NCBI GenBank assembly: GCA_917880885.1
Contig: OU862907.1
Span: 69,187,072 to 69,251,071 of the forward strand
Direction: 5' to 3'
DNA length: 64,000 bases
From: Limnephilus marmoratus
Taxonomy: Eukaryota > Arthropoda > Insecta > Trichoptera > Limnephilidae
A program made the position numbers and the translations under genes. Below, one piece after another: positions 53,867-64,000 of the stretch. The notes beneath the pieces were generated by a model. That model was given only the letters and a program-made list of their open reading frames with translations, was not told where the DNA came from and made no database searches. Every line of letters starts with the position of its first letter. The stretch's first letter is position 1.

Positions 53867-56480
53867 GTGCTTCTGCGCTGCATGGAGAGTTGGAGTGACT
53901 AGGACACCCTAGTACCAGACACTGATACTTGCTCACTCCAGCGCTGCGGTGACCTTCCCCTTCCCCTGCTTCTTCTGGCAAACACTGCGGCCAGTGACTA
54001 TGAGTTTCTCCAAGTTGAAGTCCTCAGTTTGGCGAGCAAAGTATCTTAAGATACGTTGTAGGCAGATAGTTGAGATCCTATTGTGGATGGCTGCTCTTAT
54101 AGAATGAACTGTCTCCCTGTCCATGGAATCCTGACCATTTTTCACCAGCACCACATTTCAAGGGAGATCTAGTTACCAAACATGGCAAAAACCATTTAGT
54201 CTTCCTCCAAGGTGACGATTGCATTATATCTATAATCAACATTACTTCTGCGCTGCATGGAGAGTTGGAGAGACTAGGACACCCTAGTACCAGACACTGA
54301 TACTTGCTCACTCCAGCGCTGCGGTGACCTTCCCCTGCTTCTTCTGGCAAACACTGCGGCCAGTGACTATGAGTTTCTCCAAGTTGAAGTCCTCAGTTTG
54401 GCGAGCAAAGTATCTTAAGATACGTTGTAGGCAGATAGTTGAGATCCTATTGTGGATGGCTGCTCTTATAGAATGAACTGTCTCCCTGTCCATGGAATCC
54501 TGACCATTTTTCACCAGCACCACATTTCAAGGGAGATCTAGTTACCAAACATGGCAAAAACCATTTAGTCTTCCTCCAAGGTGACGATTGCATTATATCT
54601 ATAATCAACATTACTTCTGCGCTGCATGGAGAGTTGGAGAGACTAGGACACCCTAGTACCAGACACTGATACTTGCTCACTCCAGCGCTGCGGTGACCTT
54701 CCCCTTCCCCTTCCCCTGCTTCTTCTGGCAAACACTGCGGCCAGTGACTATGAGTTTCTCCAAGTTGAAGTCCTCAGTTTGGCGAGCAAAGTATCTTAAG
54801 ATACGTTGTAGGCAGATAGTTGAGATCCTATTGTGGATGGCTGCTCTTATAGAATGAACTGTCTCCCTGTCCATGGGATCCTGACCATTTTTCACCAGCA
54901 CCACATTTCAAGGGAGATCTAGTTACCAAACATGGCAAAAACCATTTAGTCTTCCTCCAAGGTGACGATTGCATTATATCTATAATCAACATTACTTCTG
55001 CGCTGCATGGAGAGTTGGAGAGACTAGGACACCCTAGTACCAGACACTGATACTTGCTCACTCCAGCGCTGCGGTGACCTTCCCCTGCTTCTTCTGGCAA
55101 ACACTGCGGCCAGTGACTATGAGTTTCTCCAAGTTGAAGTCCTCAGTTTGGCGAGCAAAGTATCTTAAGATACGTTGTAGGCAGATAGTTGAGATCCTAT
55201 TGTGGATGGCTGCTCTTATAGAATGAACTGTCTCCCTGTCCATGGAATCCTGACCATTTTTCACCAGCACCACATTTCAAGGGAGATCTAGTTACCAAAC
55301 ATGGCAAAAACCATTTAGTCTTCCTCCAAGGTGACGATTGCATTATATCTATAATCAACATTACTTCTGCGCTGCATGGAGAGTTGGAGAGACTAGGACA
55401 CCCTAGTACCAGACACTGATACTTGCTCACTCCAGCGCTGCGGTGACCTTCCCCTTCCCCTTCCCCTGCTTCTTCTGGCAAACACTGCGGCCAGTGACTA
55501 TGAGTTTCTCCAAGTTGAAGTCCTCAGTTTGGCGAGCAAAGTATCTTAAGATACGTTGTAGGCAGATAGTTGAGATCCTATTGTGGATGGCTGCTCTTAT
55601 AGAATGAACTGTCTCCCTGTCCATGGGATCCTGACCATTTTTCACCAGCACCACATTTCAAGGGAGATCTAGTTACCAAACATGGCAAAAACCATTTAGT
55701 CTTCCTCCAAGGTGACGATTGCATTATATCTATAATCAACATTACTTCTGCGCTGCATGGAGAGTTGGAGAGACTAGGACACCCTAGTACCAGACACTGA
55801 TACTTGCTCACTCCAGCGCTGCGGTGACCTTCCCCTGCTTCTTCTGGCAAACACTGCGGCCAGTGACTATGAGTTTCTCCAAGTTGAAGTCCTCAGTTTG
55901 GCGAGCAAAGTATCTTAAGATACGTTGTAGGCAGATAGTTGAGATCCTATTGTGGATGGCTGCTCTTATAGAATGAACTGTCTCCCTGTCCATGGAATCC
56001 TGACCATTTTTCACCAGCACCACATTTCAAGGGAGATCTAGTTACCAAACATGGCAAAAACCATTTAGTCTTCCTCCAAGGTGACGATTGCATTATATCT
56101 ATAATCAACATTACTTCTGCGCTGCATGGAGAGTTGGAGAGACTAGGACACCCTAGTACCAGACACTGATACTTGCTCACTCCAGCGCTGCGGTGACCTT
56201 CCCCTTCCCCTTCCCCTGCTTCTTCTGGCAAACACTGCGGCCAGTGACTATGAGTTTCTCCAAGTTGAAGTCCTCAGTTTGGCGAGCAAAGTATCTTAAG
56301 ATACGTTGTAGGCAGATAGTTGAGATCCTATTGTGGATGGCTGCTCTTATAGAATGAACTGTCTCCCTGTCCATGGGATCCTGACCATTTTTCACCAGCA
56401 CCACATTTCAAGGGAGATCTAGTTACCAAACATGGCAAAAACCATTTAATCTTCCTCCAAGGTGACGATTGCATTATATC
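53867..56480. repeat. tandem array with 369/381-bp higher-order repeat, left block
   Basis: Seven units occur, with spacing 369, 381, 369, 381, 369, 381 bp. Units alternate between a short ccttcccctgc form with ggaatcc and a long form with two extra ccttcc steps and gggatcc, so the true repeating block is a 750-bp dimer. The first unit is intermediate (one extra step, ggaatcc). The minus strand of each unit encodes ILRYFARQTEDFNLEKLIVT, a degraded LINE reverse transcriptase C-terminus, so the array grew from a LINE fragment. Confidence 0.93.
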
Positions 56481-57640
56481 CGCCACTATCTGATGCTCTA
56501 ATCTACCGAAGCCACAGCGAAGACGTTGAAGATCTACTCTACAAATTCCCTAACTCTAAAATTATTATTCTTGGGGATTACAACCTCCCTAACTTAAAAT
56601 GGAAATCAAGTGATAGTGGTTTAATCGTAAATGAAGGCGAAAATGATCGTGCACGTGAGATTTTAGATATGACAAATTTTTTAAATCTTTTCCAACATAA
56701 CTTTATATACAATGCAAATAATCGCTTACTAGATCTAGCAATATCAAATTATCCTAAATTGGTCATTGACAAATGTAATGATCCTCTCTTACCTGTTGAT
56801 AACTACCACCCCCCTCTTTATATTAAACTAAATGTGTGTAGCGTCAAACCAAAACATGTTGAAGAAACTCTCAACTACAAACGTGCAGATTTTGAATCTA
56901 TAAATTATCATCTTTCCCGAGTCGACTGGTCTTTTTTATCGGACGTGAATACTGACAAATCCTTAGATAATTTATATTCAATATTGTCTAGCACCATAAA
57001 ATCATATGTACCACTTCATACTCCTAAAAAACATACATATCCGACTTATTTCTCACCAGAACTAAAAGCCTTACTTCAACAAAAAAAAAAACTTCATAAA
57101 AAATTCAAAGAAACTCGATCGATAATCGACTATGCAATTTTCAGTGAAACTAGAAAACAATGCAAAGATCTTTCTAAAATTTGTTATAAAACATATATAA
57201 ACTCTATCGAAAACACAGCTTTGCACTCAAGAAATCTATGGAAATTTATCAAAACACTAAACAACGACAACACAGACTATCCACCACAAATGCATATGGA
57301 CGACAAATGTGCTAACAGCACACAAGATATCGTAAATCTTTTCTCAGATTTCTTTAAAAATGTTTACGATAAGGAAACACCAGAAGAAAAAATTCCTTCA
57401 TACACATTTAAAAAAACCATACATTTAACAGACTGCTACATAACAGAAGAATCTTGCAAAAAGAAACTATGTTCCTTAGACATTAACAAATCTGCAGGCC
57501 CAGACTCCATCCCGCCAATTTTCCTAAAACATTGCTCCTCTGTATTGTGTAAACCACTAACCATTCTCTTTAACCAGCTACTATCTTCTGGACATTTTCC
57601 TGTCCACTGGAAATCCAGCTATATTATCCCAATATTTTAA
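56481..57640 (+). pseudogene. LINE ORF2 (copy 2), endonuclease end to RT start
   Basis: The frame runs from the distal endonuclease (LGDYNLPNLKW present, N-terminal half absent) into the start of the reverse transcriptase. It remains open across the eleven-A tract at 57081-57091 where copy 1 is shifted. It ends at a TAA at 57638-57640, where copy 1 has CTT AAA and copy 2 TTT TAA. The first satellite bases happen to be in frame. Confidence 0.9.
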
Positions 57641-59002
57641 AAAGGCGATGAGACTGATATTTCAAACTATCGGCCTATATGCATACAATCTGTATTACCC
57701 AAAATCTTTGAATCTCTAGTTCTTGATGAAATATATCCCATTTTAACAGAGATAATAAATGACAAACAACATGGCTTCATTAGAGGTAGATCAACTTCAA
57801 CAAATTTATTACTTTTTCAAAACTATATATTGGAGTCTTTTTCTAAAAACAAACAAGTTGACTGTATATATACTGATTTCTCGAAGGCTTTTGATAAAGT
57901 GTCCCACAAAATACTGATCCGAAAACTTCATGCTCTGGGAATCAGAGCAAATATGTTGAGCTGGCTAAGTAGTTACATATCAGGTAGAACTTTATTTGTA
58001 AAAATAAAATCTTTTATATCCAAACCATTTTCCGCCACTAGTGGCGTACCGCAAGGTAGTCATCTTGGCCCAATTTTATTTCTTGTTTTTATAAACGACA
58101 TAATCAACTGCTTTAAAGACGTCAAAGTATTGCTTTTCGCTGATGACATTAAATTATATAAAGAAATAACAATCCTTAATCACTGTAAAATTCTTCAATC
58201 CAATATAGACATGCTAAAAATTTGGTGCTCACAAAACAATCTATACTTAAATGTAGAAAAATGCAAAACTTTGACCTTTTCCCGAAAAAAAACATCACTG
58301 TTTTTCGACTATTCAATAAATAAAATAAATTTAGAAAGAGTATCGGAAATGCGGGATCTTGGCATAATAATGGATGAGAAACTAGACTTCACGGTCCACA
58401 TTCAACAAACTGCAAATAAGGGTATGAAAACATTAGGATTTGTATTAAGAACAATTAAAAACTTTGAATCGTTACAAATCATTAAACTATTGTACACATC
58501 CCTTGTTAGAAGCCTAATAGAATATAACTCCATAGTCTGGGCGCCCTTCTACAAAATTCATATTCATACTATTGAAAGAATTCAAAGAAAATTTCTACGT
58601 TTTGTAAATTTTAAACTTAACATCCCTTTAGAGCACATAAATTACCCGTCGCTAATGAATACTTTAAATATTCCAACATTAGAAAACAGACGACAAATAA
58701 ACGACCTGACTTTTTTATTAAAATTATTAAACTCTAAATTCAACAGTTGTGAACTTCTGCAATTAATAAATCTACATGTACCTACACGAACAACAAGACA
58801 AACATTGACATTTTATATACGTACATCTCATTCGAACTATGATTTACATTCTCCAATACAACGTTTACATAGTCTTGGTAACAAATACTTAAACAATATG
58901 GATGTATTTGACAATAATTTGAACTTAGCAAACTTCAAACGCCATATGTGCCAACTATTTATTTCTACCTATCCCATAAACCAATGTGAACAACAATTTT
59001 AA
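57641..59002 (+). pseudogene. LINE ORF2 (copy 2), reverse transcriptase core
   Basis: Coding resumes in the same frame right after the TAA and continues to 59002 with KAFDKVSHKIL, SGVPQGSHLGP and LFADDIKLY all intact. It reads about 14 codons further than copy 1 because the copy 1 stop (TAA) is CAA here. Apart from the 5' truncation and single nonsense codon it is undamaged. Confidence 0.9.
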
Positions 59003-59233
59003 CGTTACCTACTTTATCTCAACTCCTATATTTTACGGACTATATTTTGTTTCTTATATTTTATGTTACCTGTATTTTGTTAATGCTTATATTTTATATA
59101 ATCTATATTTTGTTTTTAACGTATATTATGTTACTTATAATCTTTTCACTGTAATTAAAAAAAAATGTACTGCATTCTATGTAAAAGCCCTATGGGCGTT
59201 TAAATAAATAAATAAATAAAATAAATAAAATAA

Positions 59234-59632
59234 ATATCTATAATCAACATTACTTCTGCGCTGCATGGAGAGTTGGAGAGACTAGGACACCCTAGTACCA
59301 GACACTGATACTTGCTCACTCCAGCGCTGCGGTGACCTTCCCCTGCTTCTTCTGGCAAACACTGCGGCCAGTGACTATGAGTTTCTCCAAGTTGAAGTCC
59401 TCAGTTTGGCGAGCAAAGTATCTTAAGATACGTTGTAGGCAGATAGTTGAGATCCTATTGTGGATGGCTGCTCTTATAGAATGAACTGTCTCCCTGTCCA
59501 TGGGATCCTGACCATTTTTCACCAGCACCACATTTCAAGGGAGATCTAGTTACCAAACATGGCAAAAACCATTTAGTCTTCCTCCAAGGTGACGATTGCA
59601 TTATATCTATAATCAACATTACTAGGCCCTGC
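59234..59632. repeat. 369/381-bp array, right block
   Basis: One unit resumes after the LINE. It combines the short ccttcccctgc form with gggatcc, a mix not seen in the left block, which suggests recombination between unit types. Confidence 0.9.
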
Positions 59633-59666
59633 GGGCGACTTTTGGTTCGGGTTTGCTCATTTAGTG

Positions 59667-60040
59667 TTGGTGACAATGGTGACCATTTTATAAATCTTAT
59701 AGGAACTAGTTCCTAAAATAACCCGAACCTCGGATCCATTAATAGCTAGTCACCGGGACAAAGTCACCGGGACAAAGTTACCTGGTCAAAGTAACCGGGA
59801 CAGGCCATGACGTCATGTTTGATATATAGCCGCGTGATTACAACAATGGTGACTACTTTTTAAACCTAATAGGAACTGGTTCCAAAAACTGGCAACCACT
59901 TTATAAATCCAATAGGAACCGGTTCCAAAAATAGCCCATTCCTCCGATCCACTGTAGCTAGTCACCGGGACAAAGTAACCGTGACAGGCAATTACGTCAT
60001 ATGTAATATATAGCCGCTTGATACAACTATTTTTACCGTC
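59667..60040 (+). promoter_or_regulatory. duplicated promoter-like module
   Basis: Two diverged copies of a roughly 190-bp module lie in tandem. Each has an imperfect caatggtgacYacttttta-like word, one or two 12-bp palindromes ggaacNNgttcc (59702, 59872, 59915), one or more caccgggacaaag words (59751, 59764, 59963), a CRE-like tgacgtca (59808) or ttacgtca (59992) and tatatagccgc (59823, 60008). The order palindrome - caccggg - CRE - TATA looks like a core promoter with upstream sites. No gene follows that I can recognise. Confidence 0.5.
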
Positions 60041-60556
60041 AATCTTTCCATATCCGGAGAGATACTACATCTTGACAAATTCGTAGCAGTTATACCATTC
60101 GACCTTGTAAGTCGGAATTAAAGACATCTTGTGACGAATTCTTGAATTAGAAACCGAATCACAGAGGTAGCTTTGTTTGAAAATCCACGTGTACAGATGT
60201 TACTTGTAACGCGGCGCGTGAGGCCTGACGTCAGACATGCAATCAAAGCCGGATTCTAATATTCAACCACGCAGACGGAAGGGTATTAATGTCTATTGTT
60301 TGATGATTGATAATGATTGCGTAAATGTTATCACGAATAGCGCTTCTCTTAAAAAAATTGGATAAAAATATAGTTTTATAGTTTTATTTGATACAATATT
60401 TTACATTTTAAAATATAATTTAATAATGTTGGTTTCATTGGGTGACTTAACCGCACTGCTGTTATCTTCTGGTGAGTAAATTCAAGCGGAAAACGATAAA
60501 AATAACGATGTCATAATGGCAAACAGTATTGGTGTACGTGACGGTTTTTTACGGCG
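60041..60556. other. unassigned sequence after promoter-like module
   Basis: Contains cctgacgtcagac (60226) and otherwise no open frame or repeat match. Confidence 0.45.
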
Positions 60557-62306
60557 CAGTGGCGCACCCAGGCTTTCCCCACCCCCCCAAAAATAAAAAT
60601 AAAACGTATTTTATATAAATAAACAGCGGTTTTTTCGAGAAGAACACAACAAGAAGTAAGTTATCTGTGTGTGTAATGCTTGCAGTGGTTTTAATTACCT
60701 TAACTTGTAGGTACCTACTGGCCAAGCACTGTGCAATATGGGAGTTATTGTCTAATTCATTGAAAATCTTGCTCACAATTGCTGCACGAAAATTACAGAA
60801 ACGGACTTCACCTTCGAAAAGTCGTTGGACTGCACCTTATGGCGGAAAATGATCGGAAACGGACTGCGTCTAGCAAGGGAAATAAATTCTTCAATGATAA
60901 TGTTTTTCAATCAAATTATGTGTTAAGTGGTATATTAAGATTTGTTAGTTAAAAAACGCGGATTCCGAAAACATAAGGTTTATTGTAGTACAATATAATA
61001 ACACGTGGAATTAATAAATCGTCATTAATACCGTAATGGGCTTAAAAGCCCTGGGTTCTGGCTGAACTTACACCGCTACCTCACAGTACTACCGCTACAG
61101 GTTGGTCGGCCGCATGATTAGAATGCGGTTAATATTTTGCCGAATTGCGCTGCGTAAACTCGCTCGTGTGACCATAGCGATATACAATTTATTTCAAAAG
61201 AGTTCACGTTTTTTGCAAATCTTGATAAATATTTAAATTTGGAATTTTTTGATTTGATACCGACCTGAGTGGGATTAACCTAAATGTTAACCTATAAAAG
61301 GGAGGTACGTATGACGTCACGTGAATGAAATCGACATTTCTTTTATTTAAAAAATAATTTTATTAAGTTAGGAAGTGAACAATTATATGCACAGTTTGTC
61401 AAATAAGACTAGAAAACATTATGAGGACGCCAATGTTGTTCAAATGGCAATACTAAGAATATAACTCATTGTGAAAATGTAAAGGTAAAGTTGTGTCACT
61501 TATATTTTTTTTTAAATTAAAAAGTAATATTTATTCTTTGCAATACCCATTTGCAATAGCGATCTCAAAATTAGATTTTCATACAGGTGTATTAAACCTT
61601 TGCAATTTTGGGTTAACATAATGAAGAATATTGTAATAAAATATAATGCACGGTTTAGAAATTGCTCACATTTATTTAATACTAGTTTAAGTACCTAGCG
61701 TTGCTCGGGCTATAGAACATGTCTCTAATTTTAGATTTGAATGTATTTAAATCATTCAGATCTAAAAGTAGTGTAACTAAACTCACCATTATATTAGTGA
61801 TACTTTCTTTCGACATACTGTTAAAATCAAATGTATGTTAAATTAAATGAAAGTTAATCACTTTGTAAAACACCATTTAATCAAATTTATGACATTAAGT
61901 AGGTACTTAGACAACAGAGCTTCTTCGATTTAATTTTTATTCTTTAAGAAATTTTTTTTTTTTTTTTAAATGTGTATAAAGTGTTCTATAGCACTTAAAA
62001 ATAATATTTGACAGGTAAATTGGTGTTGCCAGCCTACCAAATTTAGTTCCATTTTTAATATTTTATATTCTTATTTGAAAAACTATACATTTTTTTAATT
62101 TGATTTGAATTCCTTATTATGTAACCAAACTTTATGAAATTGACTTGTTCACAAGTTCGAGTAGGTAAGAACACCCGAACGAAGAACGTTAGAACTTAAG
62201 AACGTCTGTAAAACCTGTGTATTATGCAAAAGGTTTTTACTGAATTCATAGCATTTTTTTCATTCTCTTAACCCGCCCCCGGAAGACAAAATCCTGGGCG
62301 CGCCAC
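60557..62306. mobile_element. probable hAT-type element (CAGTGGCGC ends)
   Basis: Left end CAGTGGCGCACCCAGG and right end cctgggcgcgccactg are inverted complements at 15 of 16 positions, each next to C/G-rich words. The 8-bp flanks (ttacggcg, cccggcag) do not match convincingly. The interior of about 1.75 kb is AT-rich without transposase. Confidence 0.6.
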
Positions 62307-63400
62307 TGCCCGGCAGGCCTTGGCGGGAGATTTCCTTTAGAATCGAACTAACCATCTGGCCGTTTCTCGCAGCGATAGGCAGAGAGGATAGACCGCCAAC
62401 AACACCAACTGTCTTACAACACTCTCTATGCTTCATTCACTTTCATACAACCTCTCTTACACACTCTTCCGTTAATTGGGTTATTGACATTACCCAAATT
62501 TTGTATTGATTCACTTTTTCGTGCCATGTTTTTTTTTCTATTTCTTCTTAAATGCTTTTTCCCTTCATCCTCTTCATAAATCCAAACCGTCTAAGCGTCC
62601 CTTTCTTTATCTCACTCACCACGCTCACATCTGCCCTGCTTTCTTTTCCTATCTTTAATTTTGTAAGACGGTCAAATGTGATTTTATCACACAGACTCAC
62701 AGACAAATATAGGTATATATAGATTATCTCTCTGTAATGGTCCGCCCCTCTTGGCTTTTGACACCAATTGTGATGAACCCTACCTAGCTGATTTACTTTT
62801 CTAAGCTTCTACCTCGTAGTTTAAATCTCGTAGCTCCTGTCTCGTAGCCACGCTCATAATTCTACCCTTATGTCCTACTGATCACACCACTAGGTATGAT
62901 GGCCTGACTCAACCCTCCTTTCGGTTTATTTCTACCTCAGGCTCGTGATTTCTAAACCCCTATACCTTATAATCTAGCTAAACCTACCCTATCTTCTTAA
63001 ATCCCTGCGATTTTCTCACAGTAATCAAGATTCAAGATTTTAGTTCACATTATTTCTATAATCTGCGTTGTGTATTTTTTGTTTTAGATTTTACATCTGT
63101 TTGCATACTTAATATGCACACATATGTAGAGAAGATAATGTATTACGTGTGGTAACCCATAGATTCTTTTAGAGAAAGGGTGAGAATCTTCCGATTTATT
63201 AATTATTATTATTTGAGTATCTTTTACCGAGTTTGATAAACTAACCCCGCCTTAACTTTGTGTCTATCTGATTTCTGTAGTAATTTAGTGTGTTTATTTA
63301 ATTCTTCCTATCACCGCTGATACATCGATAACATAAACAACAGTTAACAAATTACATCATTTCAAAATTAAAAAACCTTATCTTACCAGTGTAGAATGTT
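62307..63400. other. no gene; LINE scrap at 62560-62650
   Basis: Minus-strand LINE C-terminal scrap (ccgtctaagcgtccctttct) related to those at 3160-3240 and 15200-15230. The rest is unassigned. Confidence 0.5.
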
Positions 63401-64000
63401 CATATTCGAGAGTCCGGTTTTCTCAATTGGAGTTCTTGTCTGCAGCTTCCCCTAACATAATGTGTTTGTAGTCATAGTTAGTGTTATTGGTTAGTATTCG
63501 CAAAATTGTTGAAAGAGCAGGAATGGATGGATATGGGGAGGGGGATAATATGTTTGCTGAAAAGTCGGCTCCTCCGCTAACCAAGTGAAAACCGATGAAC
63601 AACAATTACAAACTCGAATTCTCCCAGTACGTTTGCTAGGCTTGTCCTTAGATCCGAGTTTTACTCTCTTCGACGAGCGTCTCATGCTATGAAAGGGGCC
63701 CTTCACGCCAGCAGGGGGAATACCAAGTCTTCATGCCGTTTTTCTGTCCCACTCCGACTTCCGACGCCTCCGGGTTGAATTTAACTCTACTGAGTCTAGA
63801 AGGGGTATTTCATGTCTTCCCTTATCATGCCTCTATCCGTTGAATGTGGCGTAAGCTTGTGACGGGCAGATCCTTCCTCCCACGTGACCGACCCAGCGTT
63901 ACACTCCACCTCTGACTAGCTGACATAAAACTCACCTCGTGAACCTTATGTTTGCTTTCAGGTTCGACAAGACTCACGGTATGCAAATAACCTGTGGCTT
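63401..64000. other. moderately GC-richer sequence, unassigned
   Basis: From 63610 to the end the base composition becomes more even. Short minus-strand frames (63423-63605, 63491-63706) have no recognised domain. It could be part of another repeat or a gene edge outside the window. Confidence 0.4.

Larger units (their letters stand above)
56481..59233 (+). mobile_element. CR1/Jockey-group LINE copy 2, 5'-truncated
   Basis: Same family as 4801-8970. It starts inside the endonuclease coding region, at the position matching about 6156 of copy 1, and ends in an AAAT-type tail. It interrupts one unit of the 369/381-bp array. The bases atatc occur at both junctions (56476-56480 and 59234-59238), a short target duplication. 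5' truncation and a tailed 3' end are normal for target-primed reverse transcription. Confidence 0.95.

Noticed and set aside
53933..56404. Many repeated minus-strand frames of 71-94 codons
   Set aside because: They repeat with the 369/381-bp satellite and derive from a degraded LINE tail; no start or promoter supports separate genes.

Overview
This window is eukaryotic nuclear DNA from an arthropod, most likely an insect. It is AT-rich and gene-poor, and almost every recognisable piece is an animal transposable element or tandem repeat: CR1/Jockey-group LINEs, a Penelope-like element, hAT transposons with 8-bp target duplications, Helitrons with A|TC...CTAG|T ends, tRNA-derived SINE heads and several satellite arrays. 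The frequent taggtacctac-type words and the Helitron ends suit Lepidoptera or Hemiptera, but the order cannot be fixed from sequence alone.

Layout. 1-2.4 kb is AT-rich and holds two small candidate exons (1880-2047 and 2272-2329). 2.6-3.75 kb holds two inverted copies of a dispersed repeat. 3.85-10.74 kb is one satellite array (unit about 111 bp) split by a near full-length LINE (4.80-8.97 kb) and a hAT element (9.09-10.12 kb). 10.85-22.3 kb is a nested nest: a LINE fragment, then a Penelope-like element (11.49-18.47 kb) whose coding region is cut by two hAT elements, one of which contains a Helitron; a third hAT lies at 18.67-20.84 kb. 22.3-37 kb is mostly low-information sequence with minisatellites (23.5, 24.2 kb), a Helitron (25.5-26.6 kb), LINE scraps, SINEs and a 185-bp tandem array (32.06-33.0 kb).

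The most interesting locus is on the minus strand at 42,567-37,298. Five consecutive, essentially intronless open segments together encode a class-3-lipase-like domain, a domain of unknown function, a NACHT NTPase with winged helix, and ankyrin repeats. This is the order of an NLR-like (STAND) immune receptor with a lipase effector. It is interrupted by one in-frame TAG and about three frame changes, and its ankyrin end is cut by a dispersed repeat.

From 42.7 kb onward come Helitrons, a TIR element carrying eight copies of an acagtcccctg motif (43.75-45.80 kb), a 5'-truncated LINE reverse transcriptase (46.8-47.8 kb), nested hATs (48.4-49.9 kb), head-to-tail Helitrons containing a large palindrome (51.75-53.59 kb), and a higher-order tandem array (53.87-59.63 kb) into which a second copy of the same LINE is inserted. 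A duplicated promoter-like module (59.67-60.04 kb), a probable hAT (60.56-62.31 kb) and unassigned sequence close the window.

Apart from the NLR-like locus and the two small exons, nothing looks like a host gene. The transposon nesting gives a relative order of events, and paired copies (two LINEs, two hATs of one family) let damage and insertions be read directly.
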